The notes: generated by a model not told the origin, from the sequence alone. 14,543 bases of DNA from an uncultured Clostridia bacterium (GCA_905235765.1 CAJOMM010000005.1:1-14543); one strand, 5' to 3'; positions 1 through 7,219 are shown, counted from the first letter of the stretch. Numbers and translations: made by a program.

Positions 1-858
1 TCCCATACTTCCGCAGGACATCGACGAAATAGAGAGTTCCTTTATAAACCCGCAATTTCTCGCTTCAAAATGCCGTAATCTGTTATCCGCTATCTTTTTT
101 CTCGCTCGGTCCCATAAATACACGGCTAAAACTACCCACAAAACAACGGGTATAGTTTTCACCGCCACTTGCAGGTCTATTATGAGTTTTGCTATCTGTA
201 TAAATAGGCTCGGTATATCGAAAGTAACGGTAAAATAAAAATAGTAGGCAAAAAAACCTATCGCTATCGACGCTACGTTAAGGTTAAACGCCCAAATCAA
301 AATCCAGATAATTTTTACCCACCGTTTATTTTTAAAAAAGTCCGTATATCCCCGTATAAAGTTATACACGGGCAGAACGCTTACTTTAATAATCTTCTTA
401 AACGCTTTAAGCGACACGGTATCTCGGTTAAAGTTGTTATTAGGTCTATGATATGCCCGTTTTAATAACACGACTAACAGCAAGATTATAGGCAGGAAAA
501 TAATAAATATCCCAACAACCACTAATAAAACTCTGATAACGCCGTTTGCCCAAAGCATAAAGTTTTCCTTATCTACAAACATTGCAAAAAACGCGCCGAA
601 AAATTCTTTTATCTTTTCTGGACTGTCGGGCAAATATCCGTTCCAAGTTAAAACGGTCGAATATGCGTTTACGGTCGGCCGCGTTCCCGTAGGTAAATAT
701 AAAATAGTTGTGCCGTAAAATACGATACTTATAAATAAGTCTTTTAAGGTTTCAATAAGCCTTAAATAACTGTTACGAAAAGTGAAAGCCCCAAGCAGTA
801 TAAATCCCGCCGTCAACGCTATCGTAAGTAAAACATATATAATTTTAATCTTCTTCAT
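1..858 (-). CDS. Multi-span membrane protein, probable N-terminal part of a P-loop ATPase (partial)
   Basis: Open reading frame of 286 codons without stop, running off the left edge. The start ATG at 858 has GGGAG nine bases upstream and lies inside the end of the preceding 45-aa gene (14-nt overlap), so translation is probably coupled. Hydrophobic segments are seen at about residues 7-25, 39-55, 107-132, 182-209 and 234-250; these should span the cytoplasmic membrane. After the last span comes a basic stretch (WDRARKK...) and the last visible residues are SCGSMG. That ending fits the first half of a Walker A loop (GxxxxGK[ST]), which would make this a membrane-anchored NTPase such as a Zot/pI-like assembly ATPase or a T4SS/FtsK-like motor. 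The lysine and Ser/Thr of the motif are outside the window, so the ATPase call is inference. It is the last visible gene of the minus-strand operon. Confidence 0.6.
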   Translation of the reverse strand, partial: MKKIKIIYVLLTIALTAGFILLGAFTFRNSYLRLIETLKDLFISIVFYGTTILYLPTGTRPTVNAYSTVLTWNGYLPDSPEKIKEFFGAFFAMFVDKENFMLWANGVIRVLLVVVGIFIIFLPIILLLVVLLKRAYHRPNNNFNRDTVSLKAFKKIIKVSVLPVYNFIRGYTDFFKNKRWVKIIWILIWAFNLNVASIAIGFFAYYFYFTVTFDIPSLFIQIAKLIIDLQVAVKTIPVVLWVVLAVYLWDRARKKIADNRLRHFEARNCGFIKELSISSMSCGSMG

Positions 859-982
859 AGACCTGTTCTCCCGGCTTGTTTAATATTTCGGCAGTTCGGC
901 TACACGTAAAAGACGTATAGCCGACCGCCAAAATTACCAAGATAAGAAGAACAACCGCTATTATTCTCTTTATCTTCTTCAT
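845..982 (-). CDS. 45-aa single-span membrane peptide
   Basis: A 45-codon gene with ATG at 982 and TAA ending at 845, between the 648-aa gene (4-nt gap) and the multi-span gene (14-nt overlap). AGAGG lies seven bases before the ATG. The protein starts with KKIKR, then a hydrophobic helix at about residues 7-22 (IIAVVLLILVILAVGY), then a polar tail with one cysteine (residue 27) and an acidic end (VYEED). The cysteine is not in a good lipobox (SFTC), so an N-terminal anchor with external tail is more likely than a lipoprotein. Tight packing on both sides argues it is real. In filamentous-phage operons tiny single-span proteins at this place are minor or major virion proteins; that comparison is only positional. 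No family is recognised. Confidence 0.6.
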   Translation of the reverse strand: MKKIKRIIAVVLLILVILAVGYTSFTCSRTAEILNKPGEQVYEED

Positions 983-986
983 TACG

Positions 987-2933
987 TTACCTCTCTCGTT
1001 CCTTTCGTTTCTTTATGCCCTTTATTATTGCCGCAACACCCTTAAACGGTAATAGGATAACCCATACTACACCTTTAAGAATAAGGGGCAATATCCCCGT
1101 CGCCGCAAGAAGTATTAAGAGCAAAATAAGCAATATATAGGTTAAAAGCAATTTCCACCAACTCGTTACCTGTTTCGGTAGCGTTATATCGTTGTATATG
1201 TCTATAGGGCTGTTTACTACCGGTATCACCGTATATACCCCGTCTTTATTAAAGGTAAGCTCAATAATATCGAAATTAAGGAACACACTCTCCCGCACAA
1301 CGTAAGTAGATTCCCCGTAGTCCGCGCTGTCGAACAGTCCGTTTTTATCCAAGTTCTTACCCGTGAACGGGTTGTAGCACATTACGGGTAAACACATATA
1401 ATCCGTTTGAGCAAACCTGAATAATACCACCGTTTCGTTATTATTTTTAGCGTTGGTATAAAACGCATTAAAAGCATTTAATTCCGTTTCACTTCCGTTA
1501 ATAAGCAAAGTTCTCGCTATATCCGCTTTTTCCATATCGTCATCCTTCACTATACGTATAAGCGAAACACCTAAATAACTTTCGTCGAGTTCCCTTGGGG
1601 CAAGCCCGAAAAGTCCCGCAAAAAACCGTCGCCAAGCGGAATTACTGTCCGTGTAGTTAAGCATATCGAAGGTGTCGCCCGCGTCGAAGTCCACAAGTTT
1701 ATGATGTATATTATCGTCAACGTAAGCCACGCTTGTCCGCTCGCTCGAAAGTCCCCTTTCAAACAAATCCGCGCTTATGTTTTTCCCCGGAACTTCGATC
1801 CGCCCGTTCTTATACGTTTTGGTATAACTTTCCACGTAGTTTTTAATCCTTTCGGAAGATAACACGTATTCGGATATGCTCTTGCCTTCGGTAGAGAACA
1901 GGTAGTTTATCTCGTCGCACCGAGTATTTACCGCGTCGGTATAATTACAGTTATACGCCCAATCGTATTTGTCGTAATGTCCGTTATCTCCCACCATTTC
2001 CTGATATCCCGTATATATCTGTATAGGTATCTCGGTGTTATCGTTTACGTTAACGCCCAAATACGGGTAAAGTAAATCGTAAACCGCGCTGTTCGACGTT
2101 ATTACGATAGGCGTGGTTTCGTACTCGTACCACTCTGCTTTAATTTTTTGCAACGCGCCGTAAGTCTCGAAAAATCTATTCGGAACGGAAAAATATACGC
2201 TCGTCAGATCGTGCCTGTGGTCTTTTGCATATTCGCCCGTTCTGTAATACGTAGAGTGCGTTTGCAAAGTTATAGTTTTTAACTCTTTGACTTCCGAGTT
2301 TAGCGTACTTTCGGCGTCCTCGTCCGAACCGTAACCTTTCGCATAACCCGTAAATCTGAAACTGCCCGCTACGTTATATTCCGTAGCGAGATTGCTGCCA
2401 TAGGTTAGAATTTCTATCCCCGACACATCGTATCTGCGTTCATTGCTGTTTACTCTATCGAAAAAGAAAGTGCCGCTTATTTCTCGGTCTATTATTTTGA
2501 ACTTATAGAAAAGGTTTTTGTAATTGCTTTCTTCCGCTTTGCTTAAATACTTTAACCCGAACTTTTCGTAAGTATTCGGGGTTCCGTTTTCGTCGTAGCC
2601 TACCGCCATCTGTATAAAATTAGCGTTTCTTGTATCGAGATTTAGACCTTTAGGATTGTATATGTAAACGTAAAGTCCGTAATTATCCCGCATATTCGCC
2701 CTGAACGAATAACAGTATTCAACGAAGTTTATTATCCGTATATCCTTACTCTCTGTAAACGGGTAATTAAGGATATTAAACCCGTCGGCACTCCTTAAAT
2801 CGTCAAGGACGTTAGTATTATCAAAGGCGTTTCCGCTGTCAGCTTTTGCTTGAACGGGAACGTTTACCGCCGTTAATAAAGAAAGCAAAACGAGAAAAAA
2901 TATTATGATTTTTTTATATACGATTTTCGTCAT
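987..2933 (-). CDS. 648-aa secreted protein with C-terminal membrane anchor, conserved-hypothetical type
   Basis: The start ATG at 2933 overlaps the TGA of the upstream gene (ATGA), with AAGGAGG about ten bases before it. Residues 1-31 form a Sec signal peptide (basic KKII, hydrophobic core, then VQAKA, cleavage near residue 29-31). Residues 32 to about 590 are a large polar, Tyr/Asn/Asp-rich ectodomain with few cysteines, containing an NVLDDL motif right after the signal peptide. Residues about 593-636 hold two hydrophobic stretches, followed by a strongly basic tail (KKRKERER), so the protein should be exported and anchored at its C-terminus. The NVLDDL start is familiar to me from uncharacterised surface proteins of gut Clostridia, a memory-based impression. 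It is the largest ectodomain in the operon; an adsorption-type (pIII-like) or adhesin role is possible but unproven. Confidence 0.75.
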   Translation of the reverse strand: MTKIVYKKIIIFFLVLLSLLTAVNVPVQAKADSGNAFDNTNVLDDLRSADGFNILNYPFTESKDIRIINFVEYCYSFRANMRDNYGLYVYIYNPKGLNLDTRNANFIQMAVGYDENGTPNTYEKFGLKYLSKAEESNYKNLFYKFKIIDREISGTFFFDRVNSNERRYDVSGIEILTYGSNLATEYNVAGSFRFTGYAKGYGSDEDAESTLNSEVKELKTITLQTHSTYYRTGEYAKDHRHDLTSVYFSVPNRFFETYGALQKIKAEWYEYETTPIVITSNSAVYDLLYPYLGVNVNDNTEIPIQIYTGYQEMVGDNGHYDKYDWAYNCNYTDAVNTRCDEINYLFSTEGKSISEYVLSSERIKNYVESYTKTYKNGRIEVPGKNISADLFERGLSSERTSVAYVDDNIHHKLVDFDAGDTFDMLNYTDSNSAWRRFFAGLFGLAPRELDESYLGVSLIRIVKDDDMEKADIARTLLINGSETELNAFNAFYTNAKNNNETVVLFRFAQTDYMCLPVMCYNPFTGKNLDKNGLFDSADYGESTYVVRESVFLNFDIIELTFNKDGVYTVIPVVNSPIDIYNDITLPKQVTSWWKLLLTYILLILLLILLAATGILPLILKGVVWVILLPFKGVAAIIKGIKKRKERER

Positions 2934-3523
2934 AATTTCACTTCCTCCTTGTCAAGCGATATGCCCGTTATGGTATGTTGTATGGTAAACAGTACCGTCA
3001 CGGACGATTCCCCGTTATACGAATACACGGTCAGCGTAAACATATTCTCAAACTCTTTATTTGCGCAGTCGCTTATCTCTTTATCCGGATATACCGCGTG
3101 TAAAATGTCGTTTATATATCCCTTAGGCTTTAAGATAAAATAATCTTTGCCCGTGATAATATCGAACCCTGCGGTATAATCTTCGCCCGCTCCGAAAGAA
3201 TAGGTTTTACCGTCAACGGTAAAATCGAAATTATTTTCTTTATCGTAATTAGACGTTATCTTTACCGAATACTGCTTGTCCGTATTTTCCGGCGCCTTGA
3301 GAGCATATTTAACCTTAACGGTAAGCCCCGTTTTGGGGCTTACCGTATAACCATTTGCGGAAGACATTACTTCCTTATCGTTTATCGTTACGTAAAAAGT
3401 CTTTAATTCTTCGTTGAAACCGTTGGTAAATTTATACAAAAACAAACCGCCCGATACTATTACCGCTATCACTAAAAGAGCAGTCAGAAAGGAAAATATA
3501 TTCCCCGAAGATCTCTTTGTCAT
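2930..3523 (-). CDS. 197-aa N-terminally anchored extracellular beta-rich protein
   Basis: ATG at 3523 with CGGAGGTGA immediately upstream, 20 nt after the lipoprotein gene; its TGA overlaps the next start. Residues about 10-30 form one hydrophobic helix (FSFLTALLVIAVIVSGGLF) after a short basic N-terminus, and no clear cleavage site is seen, so it is probably a signal anchor. The rest is polar with alternating strand-like segments (TVKVKYALKAP, SVKITSNY, FTLTVYSYNGESSVTVLFTI). The C-terminus ends GISLDKEEVKL, which resembles the first strand of a Big_2 (bacterial Ig-like) domain that is otherwise missing; this may be the stump of a longer ancestral protein or a donor strand. Function unknown; co-translation with its neighbours suggests a common envelope complex. 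Confidence 0.75.
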   Translation of the reverse strand: MTKRSSGNIFSFLTALLVIAVIVSGGLFLYKFTNGFNEELKTFYVTINDKEVMSSANGYTVSPKTGLTVKVKYALKAPENTDKQYSVKITSNYDKENNFDFTVDGKTYSFGAGEDYTAGFDIITGKDYFILKPKGYINDILHAVYPDKEISDCANKEFENMFTLTVYSYNGESSVTVLFTIQHTITGISLDKEEVKL

Positions 3524-3543
3524 AATTCACCTCCGAAGTGTTT

Positions 3544-4665
3544 TTAGTTTACTTTTGCAGTCGTATTATTCAAGTATACGTTCTCTACGCTAATGCGAAA
3601 AAAAAAGGGAATTGTCACGGACGCGCCGCTTAATTTATCTCTTACCGTCGCGGTAAAGTAAACATTTTCCAGCCTTTCGAAGTTTTCAGTTGCTCTGGCG
3701 TCATAATCTGTTTCAAAAGTATCCCAATTAAACGTACCGTTATCGTAGAAATTGTCGAGAACGTAATAATACAAATGGTATTCGTCCCACTCAACGCCGC
3801 CGTTGTTATACTTATACGTGTACTGCGACTGGTTGTCTTCAATATAATACTTACCCATAGTTATGGTTAAGGTATTACCGCTTATGGTCGCAGTAGCGTA
3901 TTTATCTATACGGCTCTCAATGCTTTGCAGCGTTACGTTTCGCCAAGTAGAATAACTGTTTTCGTCAGTCATCTCGTCACCAAAATATAACTCGCCGTGA
4001 CCGCCTAAAATAACTTCAAGGTCGAGTGCGCCGACAACGCCCCAAGAATTCGACGCGCCTATATTAAACGTATAGGACGTATCTCTATTCATAGCGTAAT
4101 ATTGTCCGCGTTTAGCGGTGGAAGTAAGCGTTGCGGTAGAACTCGTTACGTTAAGACTTTCCGCTAAGCCTATGAACGACACCGTGCAGGTAGCCGTAAA
4201 CCCGCCCTCTTCCGTAGTAACCGTTATGAGTATCTTGTTATTTAAGAAAGCCTGTTTGCAGGTTGCGTTAAATCTATGACTATCGTTTGTGTCCGCCGAA
4301 CCCACTAAATATTCTGAAACGGGAGATCTTTTAAGCGGAGCGTCGTCTGCCCAGCGTATATTCCAACTCACGTTTTGGTTTTCAGCGTTTTCCGGATAAA
4401 CCGTCGCCACTAATGTAACGTGAACGCCGTCCCCACCGCCGCGTTTCGCTTCAAATAACGACGCCGTTGTAAACGCCATGGTTTTGGAAAACGCCACTAC
4501 TTGTCCGTTTTCCGCTATGGTATCGTAATGCTCGTAGGGGGTATCTGCTGTATCGGCAGCATTTCTGTTCGAGCAGGCGAAAAGCGTACCGCAAAGAATA
4601 GCCGAGATAAGTAAGACGGAAACTATGAAAATTAACCATTTATATTTCTTTAATGATTTTTCCAT
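3544..4665 (-). CDS. 373-aa lipoprotein with Big_2-like (Ig-like) region
   Basis: ATG at 4665 with AAGGAG eight bases before it; this ribosome site overlaps the stop codon of the 300-aa gene. The N-terminus is a lipoprotein signal: KKYK, a hydrophobic core at residues 10-29, and lipobox LFAC with Cys31 as the predicted lipidated residue, so the mature protein should sit on the outer face of the membrane. Residues about 60-170 have the Big_2 pattern: strands VHVTLVATVYPENAENQNVSW, later ITVTTEEGGFTATCTVSF, as in invasin/intimin-type Ig repeats. The remainder (170-373) is also beta-rich with many Tyr and Asn and no recognised domain. It may be a surface binding or scaffold protein; the Ig-like reading comes from motif recognition without a profile search. 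Confidence 0.75.
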   Translation of the reverse strand: MEKSLKKYKWLIFIVSVLLISAILCGTLFACSNRNAADTADTPYEHYDTIAENGQVVAFSKTMAFTTASLFEAKRGGGDGVHVTLVATVYPENAENQNVSWNIRWADDAPLKRSPVSEYLVGSADTNDSHRFNATCKQAFLNNKILITVTTEEGGFTATCTVSFIGLAESLNVTSSTATLTSTAKRGQYYAMNRDTSYTFNIGASNSWGVVGALDLEVILGGHGELYFGDEMTDENSYSTWRNVTLQSIESRIDKYATATISGNTLTITMGKYYIEDNQSQYTYKYNNGGVEWDEYHLYYYVLDNFYDNGTFNWDTFETDYDARATENFERLENVYFTATVRDKLSGASVTIPFFFRISVENVYLNNTTAKVN

Positions 4666-4677
4666 AACGCTATCTCC

Positions 4678-5580
4678 TTACCACCCGTAATAATCGTCTT
4701 TTCTCTTTTTACAGATAGACACGATACCGCAGATTATTGCTATTAAAAGAATGCCGCCCGCCGTTATGCCTATTATCTGCATGAAGGTTAAGCCCGTTTT
4801 TTCTTCAACGGTCTTTAACTGCGTGTTTTCGGCAGTAAGCGTATCAATCCTTTCCTGCAATTCAGCGACTTCCTTTTCGTGAGACGCTTTCGTTACGAAT
4901 TTGGTCGTGTCTATTGTGCCGTCTTCGTTTATGGTTTCCGTTAACTCGTCGATCTGTGCCTGCATTTTACTTTTAAGCGTGAAATATTCCTCGTTGGTTC
5001 TGTATTGAGATAAATCCACTTCGCCATCCTGCGTTAAAGTTGCGTAAGAGCCCAACTTTTTAGCAAAATATGTATAAGTCTCGGTAGTCTTATCCTGAAC
5101 GTAGAATACAAAGTATAACTGTAAACCTACGTTCTGGTCTTTGATCTTCGCCAATCCAAAACGAACAAGAGTTCCATCCGTCACGTCGTATTTTCCGGAT
5201 CCTTGAACATTAATATAAGTCTTTTCCTGTTCGGTAAATTCCCTTATATAATCGTCATCGTGTATATAATTCTCATAATACGATTGCGGAAAGATAAGTA
5301 CGCCGTAGTTATAATTGTCGGGAGAATAGTACCCGTCGTTTATAAAGTAGTTAGCAAACAACGCTCTGCCTACCGTTTCGTTGTCACATTTGTTAAACCC
5401 GATAAACCAAGTGTTATTAAGTGTTTCCTGTGCGGTAGGAACGAACACGATTTCTTCGTCCGTCACTTCATCTGCCCGTACAGTTGCCGCCGGTAGCGTA
5501 AAAACTATTCCGAATACGGATAATGCTATAAGCAGAAAAGCCAATAACACATTCTTGTTTTTAATCAAAAAGTTTTTCAT
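4678..5580 (-). CDS. 300-aa exported protein with coiled coil and C-terminal membrane span
   Basis: First gene after the hairpin at 5605-5655; ATG at 5580 with AAGGAG nine bases upstream. Residues 1-36 form a cleavable signal peptide (KNFLIKNK, hydrophobic core, cleavage probably after VRA36). An Asn/Tyr-rich ectodomain follows (residues 37-205). Residues about 205-258 show heptad-like spacing of hydrophobic and charged residues (ASHEKEVAELQERIDTLTAE), a likely coiled coil. A transmembrane helix spans about 268-290 and the tail CKKRKDDYYGW should be cytoplasmic, giving type I topology with possible trimer or dimer formation through the coil. No family recognised. Its place at the head of the envelope-gene run, just behind a possible attenuator, suggests it may be among the most abundantly made of these proteins. 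Confidence 0.75.
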   Translation of the reverse strand: MKNFLIKNKNVLLAFLLIALSVFGIVFTLPAATVRADEVTDEEIVFVPTAQETLNNTWFIGFNKCDNETVGRALFANYFINDGYYSPDNYNYGVLIFPQSYYENYIHDDDYIREFTEQEKTYINVQGSGKYDVTDGTLVRFGLAKIKDQNVGLQLYFVFYVQDKTTETYTYFAKKLGSYATLTQDGEVDLSQYRTNEEYFTLKSKMQAQIDELTETINEDGTIDTTKFVTKASHEKEVAELQERIDTLTAENTQLKTVEEKTGLTFMQIIGITAGGILLIAIICGIVSICKKRKDDYYGW

Positions 5581-5604
5581 ATAAAAATTCTCCTTATAAT
5601 TTTT

Positions 5605-5655
5605 TAATAAAAAACACGGCTCGAATCAGGCTTTTATACCTAAAACAAGCCGTGT
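5605..5655 (-). terminator. Hairpin with T-run between early and envelope genes
   Basis: On the minus strand, arms ACACGGCT (5655-5648) and AGCCGTGT (5621-5614) pair perfectly over 8 bp around a 26-nt loop and are followed by TTTTTATT. It lies between the 113-aa stop and the 300-aa gene. The long loop makes it weaker than a classic terminator, so it may act as an attenuator that sets the ratio of early to envelope gene transcripts. Confidence 0.55.
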
Positions 5656-5669
5656 AAACTTGGTTTTAA

Positions 5670-6011
5670 TTAATCAAGCAACATATTAAGTAAAGTCTTG
5701 TCCGATGACCTTGCAGGTTTAATCGTGCATTCATAAACCTTGCCGTTTTCGTCCACGGACTTAACGCCGTAAGTATTGCCCTTGATTACGTTGCCGCCGT
5801 CGTCTTTTATCTCGAACGGCTTAACCGTCAGTTCCGCGCTCATTGCGTTTCCGAATACGATATCTAAAACGACGTATCCGCCCTTATCCGGGGGAACTAC
5901 GCCCGCTTTCACGTCCTTACCTCTGACGTTTCCTTTAACGAAATACGAGTAAAACTCTTTTTCGCCCATCTTAAAAGTTTCCCTTTCTACTACGATTTGT
6001 TTTTTAGCCAT
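5670..6011 (-). CDS. 113-aa beta-rich protein, candidate nucleic-acid binder
   Basis: ATG at 6011 preceded by GGGAGG eleven bases upstream; 22 nt after the 88-aa gene, so co-transcribed with it. The protein has no signal peptide or membrane span. It begins with KKQIVVERETF and continues in alternating polar/hydrophobic strands (EFYSYFVKGNV, GGYVVLDIVF, ELTVKPFEIKD, KVYECTIKPA) with several glycine turns and many lysines. Such a small basic all-beta cytosolic protein just ahead of virion or envelope genes would fit an OB-fold ssDNA-binding protein like the pV proteins of filamentous phages, but I see no diagnostic motif, so the role is inference from size, composition and position. A chaperone or regulatory protein is equally possible. 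Confidence 0.7.
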   Translation of the reverse strand: MAKKQIVVERETFKMGEKEFYSYFVKGNVRGKDVKAGVVPPDKGGYVVLDIVFGNAMSAELTVKPFEIKDDGGNVIKGNTYGVKSVDENGKVYECTIKPARSSDKTLLNMLLD

Positions 6012-6033
6012 TTGTCTTTATACCTCCCGTTTT

Positions 6034-6300
6034 TTATTTGGCTTTACCTTTAATCTTAGAAATTTTCCTTGCTTCTTCCTTGCTCTTACCCGCCTTTATT
6101 GCCTCGTGGTACTTAAACGCACCCGCGTGGTCGGACTGACAAAGAAGATACCCCGATCTCAATCCCTGATTATACGGATCGAGTTCCTTGCCTTCGTTTT
6201 TACCTCTCATGTGGACTTTGGATTTACGTTCTTCGGCGTAACCTTTCGCACGCTTCGACGGAGTCATCCATTTCCTCTCGTTGTTGTTGTAATTAGGCAT
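6034..6300 (-). CDS. 88-aa basic cytosolic protein, unknown
   Basis: ATG at 6300 with AAGGAG eight bases upstream. The protein is strongly basic and hydrophilic (NNNERKWMTPSKRAKGYAEE at the start, KEEARKISKIKGKAK at the end) with no membrane or export signal. A central part (GLRSGYLLCQSDHAGAFKYH) is followed by a likely amphipathic helix. No known domain is recognised; a DNA- or RNA-associated role is suggested by charge only. It opens the minus-strand train running to the window start, following a 260-nt gap with a possible promoter, and is probably co-transcribed with the 113-aa gene. Confidence 0.7.
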   Translation of the reverse strand: MPNYNNNERKWMTPSKRAKGYAEERKSKVHMRGKNEGKELDPYNQGLRSGYLLCQSDHAGAFKYHEAIKAGKSKEEARKISKIKGKAK

Positions 6301-6393
6301 ATCCTAAACTCCTTATGATTTATTTACCCGTACAGCCGATAGCACAGCCTTTTTTAATGCCCGTGTTGCCGTTAGCAAAGCGAAAACTGAAAT

Positions 6394-6423
6394 ATTAAAT
6401 TGTAATTTTGCAATCTTTCACAA
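6394..6423 (-). promoter_or_regulatory. Candidate sigma-A promoter for the long minus-strand operon
   Basis: On the minus strand TTGTGA (6423-6418) is followed after 18 bp by TTTAAT (6399-6394). Transcription would start about 85 nt before the 88-aa gene. The hexamers are imperfect, so this is a moderate candidate; it is the best match in the gap upstream of the train. Confidence 0.35.
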
Positions 6424-6459
6424 GGACTTTAATAAAACACTACGTCTTAACGGACGGTA

Positions 6460-6486
6460 TTAAGGCTGTGGCCACTTGCGCCTTAA
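6460..6486. repeat. Inverted repeat enclosing GTGGCCAC palindrome
   Basis: Arms TTAAGGC (6460-6466) and GCCTTAA (6480-6486) are perfect complements around a 13-nt loop that itself contains the 8-bp palindrome GTGGCCAC (6468-6475). No T-run follows on either strand, so it is not a terminator. It could be a protein binding site, origin hairpin or leader structure. Confidence 0.5.
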
Positions 6487-6562
6487 ACTCTTATCCCTAA
6501 ATCCGCCTTGTTTTTGACTGCATATCAAGAAAGCGTTTCCGCTATTCTTTTAAGTTTACGGC

Positions 6563-6811
6563 TTAATCTATATATCGCCGAGTATGTAATGCCGTCATAA
6601 TTCTCTTGCCGTTAATCCTATCGCGTTCGGAAAACCATAACTCATACAATTTGTCCCGTTTACCGTTTCTCAAATAGTAAGTATCGGTGCTTATTATTGC
6701 GTTTTCTTCACCCCGACCTACCCTTATGATTAACTGCTGCTTAACGATATAGTGTTTAGTCCTATACACGTTATCCGCACCCTGACAAAAATACGGCTCT
6801 TTGATAATCAT
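6563..6811 (-). CDS. 82-aa hypothetical protein
   Basis: ATG at 6811 with AAAAGGAGGG upstream, 15 nt after the stop of the helix-turn-helix gene, so the two form a small operon. The protein has no export signal and looks beta-rich (KQQLIIRVGRG, NAIISTDTYYLRNGK) with many Arg, Lys and Tyr residues (KLYELWFSERDRINGK). No family is recognised. The pairing with a DNA-binding regulator suggests a co-regulator, anti-regulator or second DNA-binding protein, but the sequence alone does not decide. Confidence 0.6.
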   Translation of the reverse strand: MIIKEPYFCQGADNVYRTKHYIVKQQLIIRVGRGEENAIISTDTYYLRNGKRDKLYELWFSERDRINGKRIMTALHTRRYID

Positions 6812-6826
6812 TGACGTTCCCTCCTT

Positions 6827-7147
6827 TTATTTTTTCTTGCCGAAACTCTTTACTATCGTTTGCAAGATCGCCGCGTCTTCTTCCGAAAGGTCTACCGCTA
6901 TTTTTTCTAGCAATGTTTTTTCTTTGTCGGTTAAAAATCTTCTACGCAAGGTGAACCCTTCCTGAACGAACACGCAACCGCCTTTACCTTTTTTAGTGTC
7001 GATGGGGTAAGACAGCGAAAGTTCGTAAATATCGTTACGTATGGTTCTTTCAGACACATTAAGTTCAAAAGCAAGATTATTTACTTGCTCTTTCTTACGT
7101 TCCGAAAGAATATCTATGATTTCCATACGACGCTCGAACGTATTCAC
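6827..7147 (-). CDS. Small helix-turn-helix regulator (DeoR/HTH_11-like)
   Basis: Start is GTG at 7147, chosen because AGGAGG lies six bases before it and no ATG nearby has such a site. Residues 1-50 are a winged helix: helix 1 RRMEIIDILSERKKE, then the HTH NNLAFELNVSERTIRNDIYEL (residues 23-43), and a wing-like SYPIDTKKGKGGCVFV (46-61), the usual pattern of the DeoR or HTH_11 N-terminal domain of WYL/DeoR regulators. The C-terminal half (FLTDKEKTLLEKIAVDLSEE) is short and helical, without a WYL or sugar-isomerase-like sensor, so this is a stripped-down regulator. A palindrome overlapping its candidate -10 suggests autoregulation, and the same palindrome before the 54-aa gene makes it the prime candidate for binding both. 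Confidence 0.8.
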   Translation of the reverse strand: MNTFERRMEIIDILSERKKEQVNNLAFELNVSERTIRNDIYELSLSYPIDTKKGKGGCVFVQEGFTLRRRFLTDKEKTLLEKIAVDLSEEDAAILQTIVKSFGKKK

Positions 7148-7192
7148 TTCCTACCTCCTTCTTTTCGTTTCGACACCCCTATTTTCGCGCTT

Positions 7193-7219
7193 TAAGCGGA
7201 AGGGATTTTTCCGCTTATA
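7193..7219 (-). promoter_or_regulatory. Palindromic operator over the -10 of the helix-turn-helix gene
   Basis: Arms TAAGCGGAA (7193-7201) and TTCCGCTTA (7209-7217) are perfect complements with a 7-bp spacer. On the minus strand a TATAAG hexamer (7219-7214) overlaps one arm and may be the -10 element, though no good -35 is seen. The palindrome begins 46 bp before the GTG start. The same arms and spacer length recur at 7915-7939. Confidence 0.6.

Larger units (their letters stand above)
6301..6562. other. 262-bp gene-free leader or origin-like region
   Basis: No gene with a credible start and ribosome site is visible on either strand. The stretch holds a candidate minus-strand promoter (6394-6423), an inverted repeat enclosing an 8-bp palindrome (6460-6486), and about 85 nt of untranslated leader before the 88-aa gene with a repeated GGCTGT motif. 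Its place ahead of the operon of a possible phage-like element would suit a replication origin or a structured leader, but no nick-site motif could be recognised. Confidence 0.4.

Noticed and set aside
6320..6394. Minus-strand 24-codon stretch ending NTGIKKGCAIGCTGK before the 88-aa gene
   Set aside because: It looks coding-like, but there is no ATG, GTG or TTG start with a ribosome site, and it lies in the leader of the operon.
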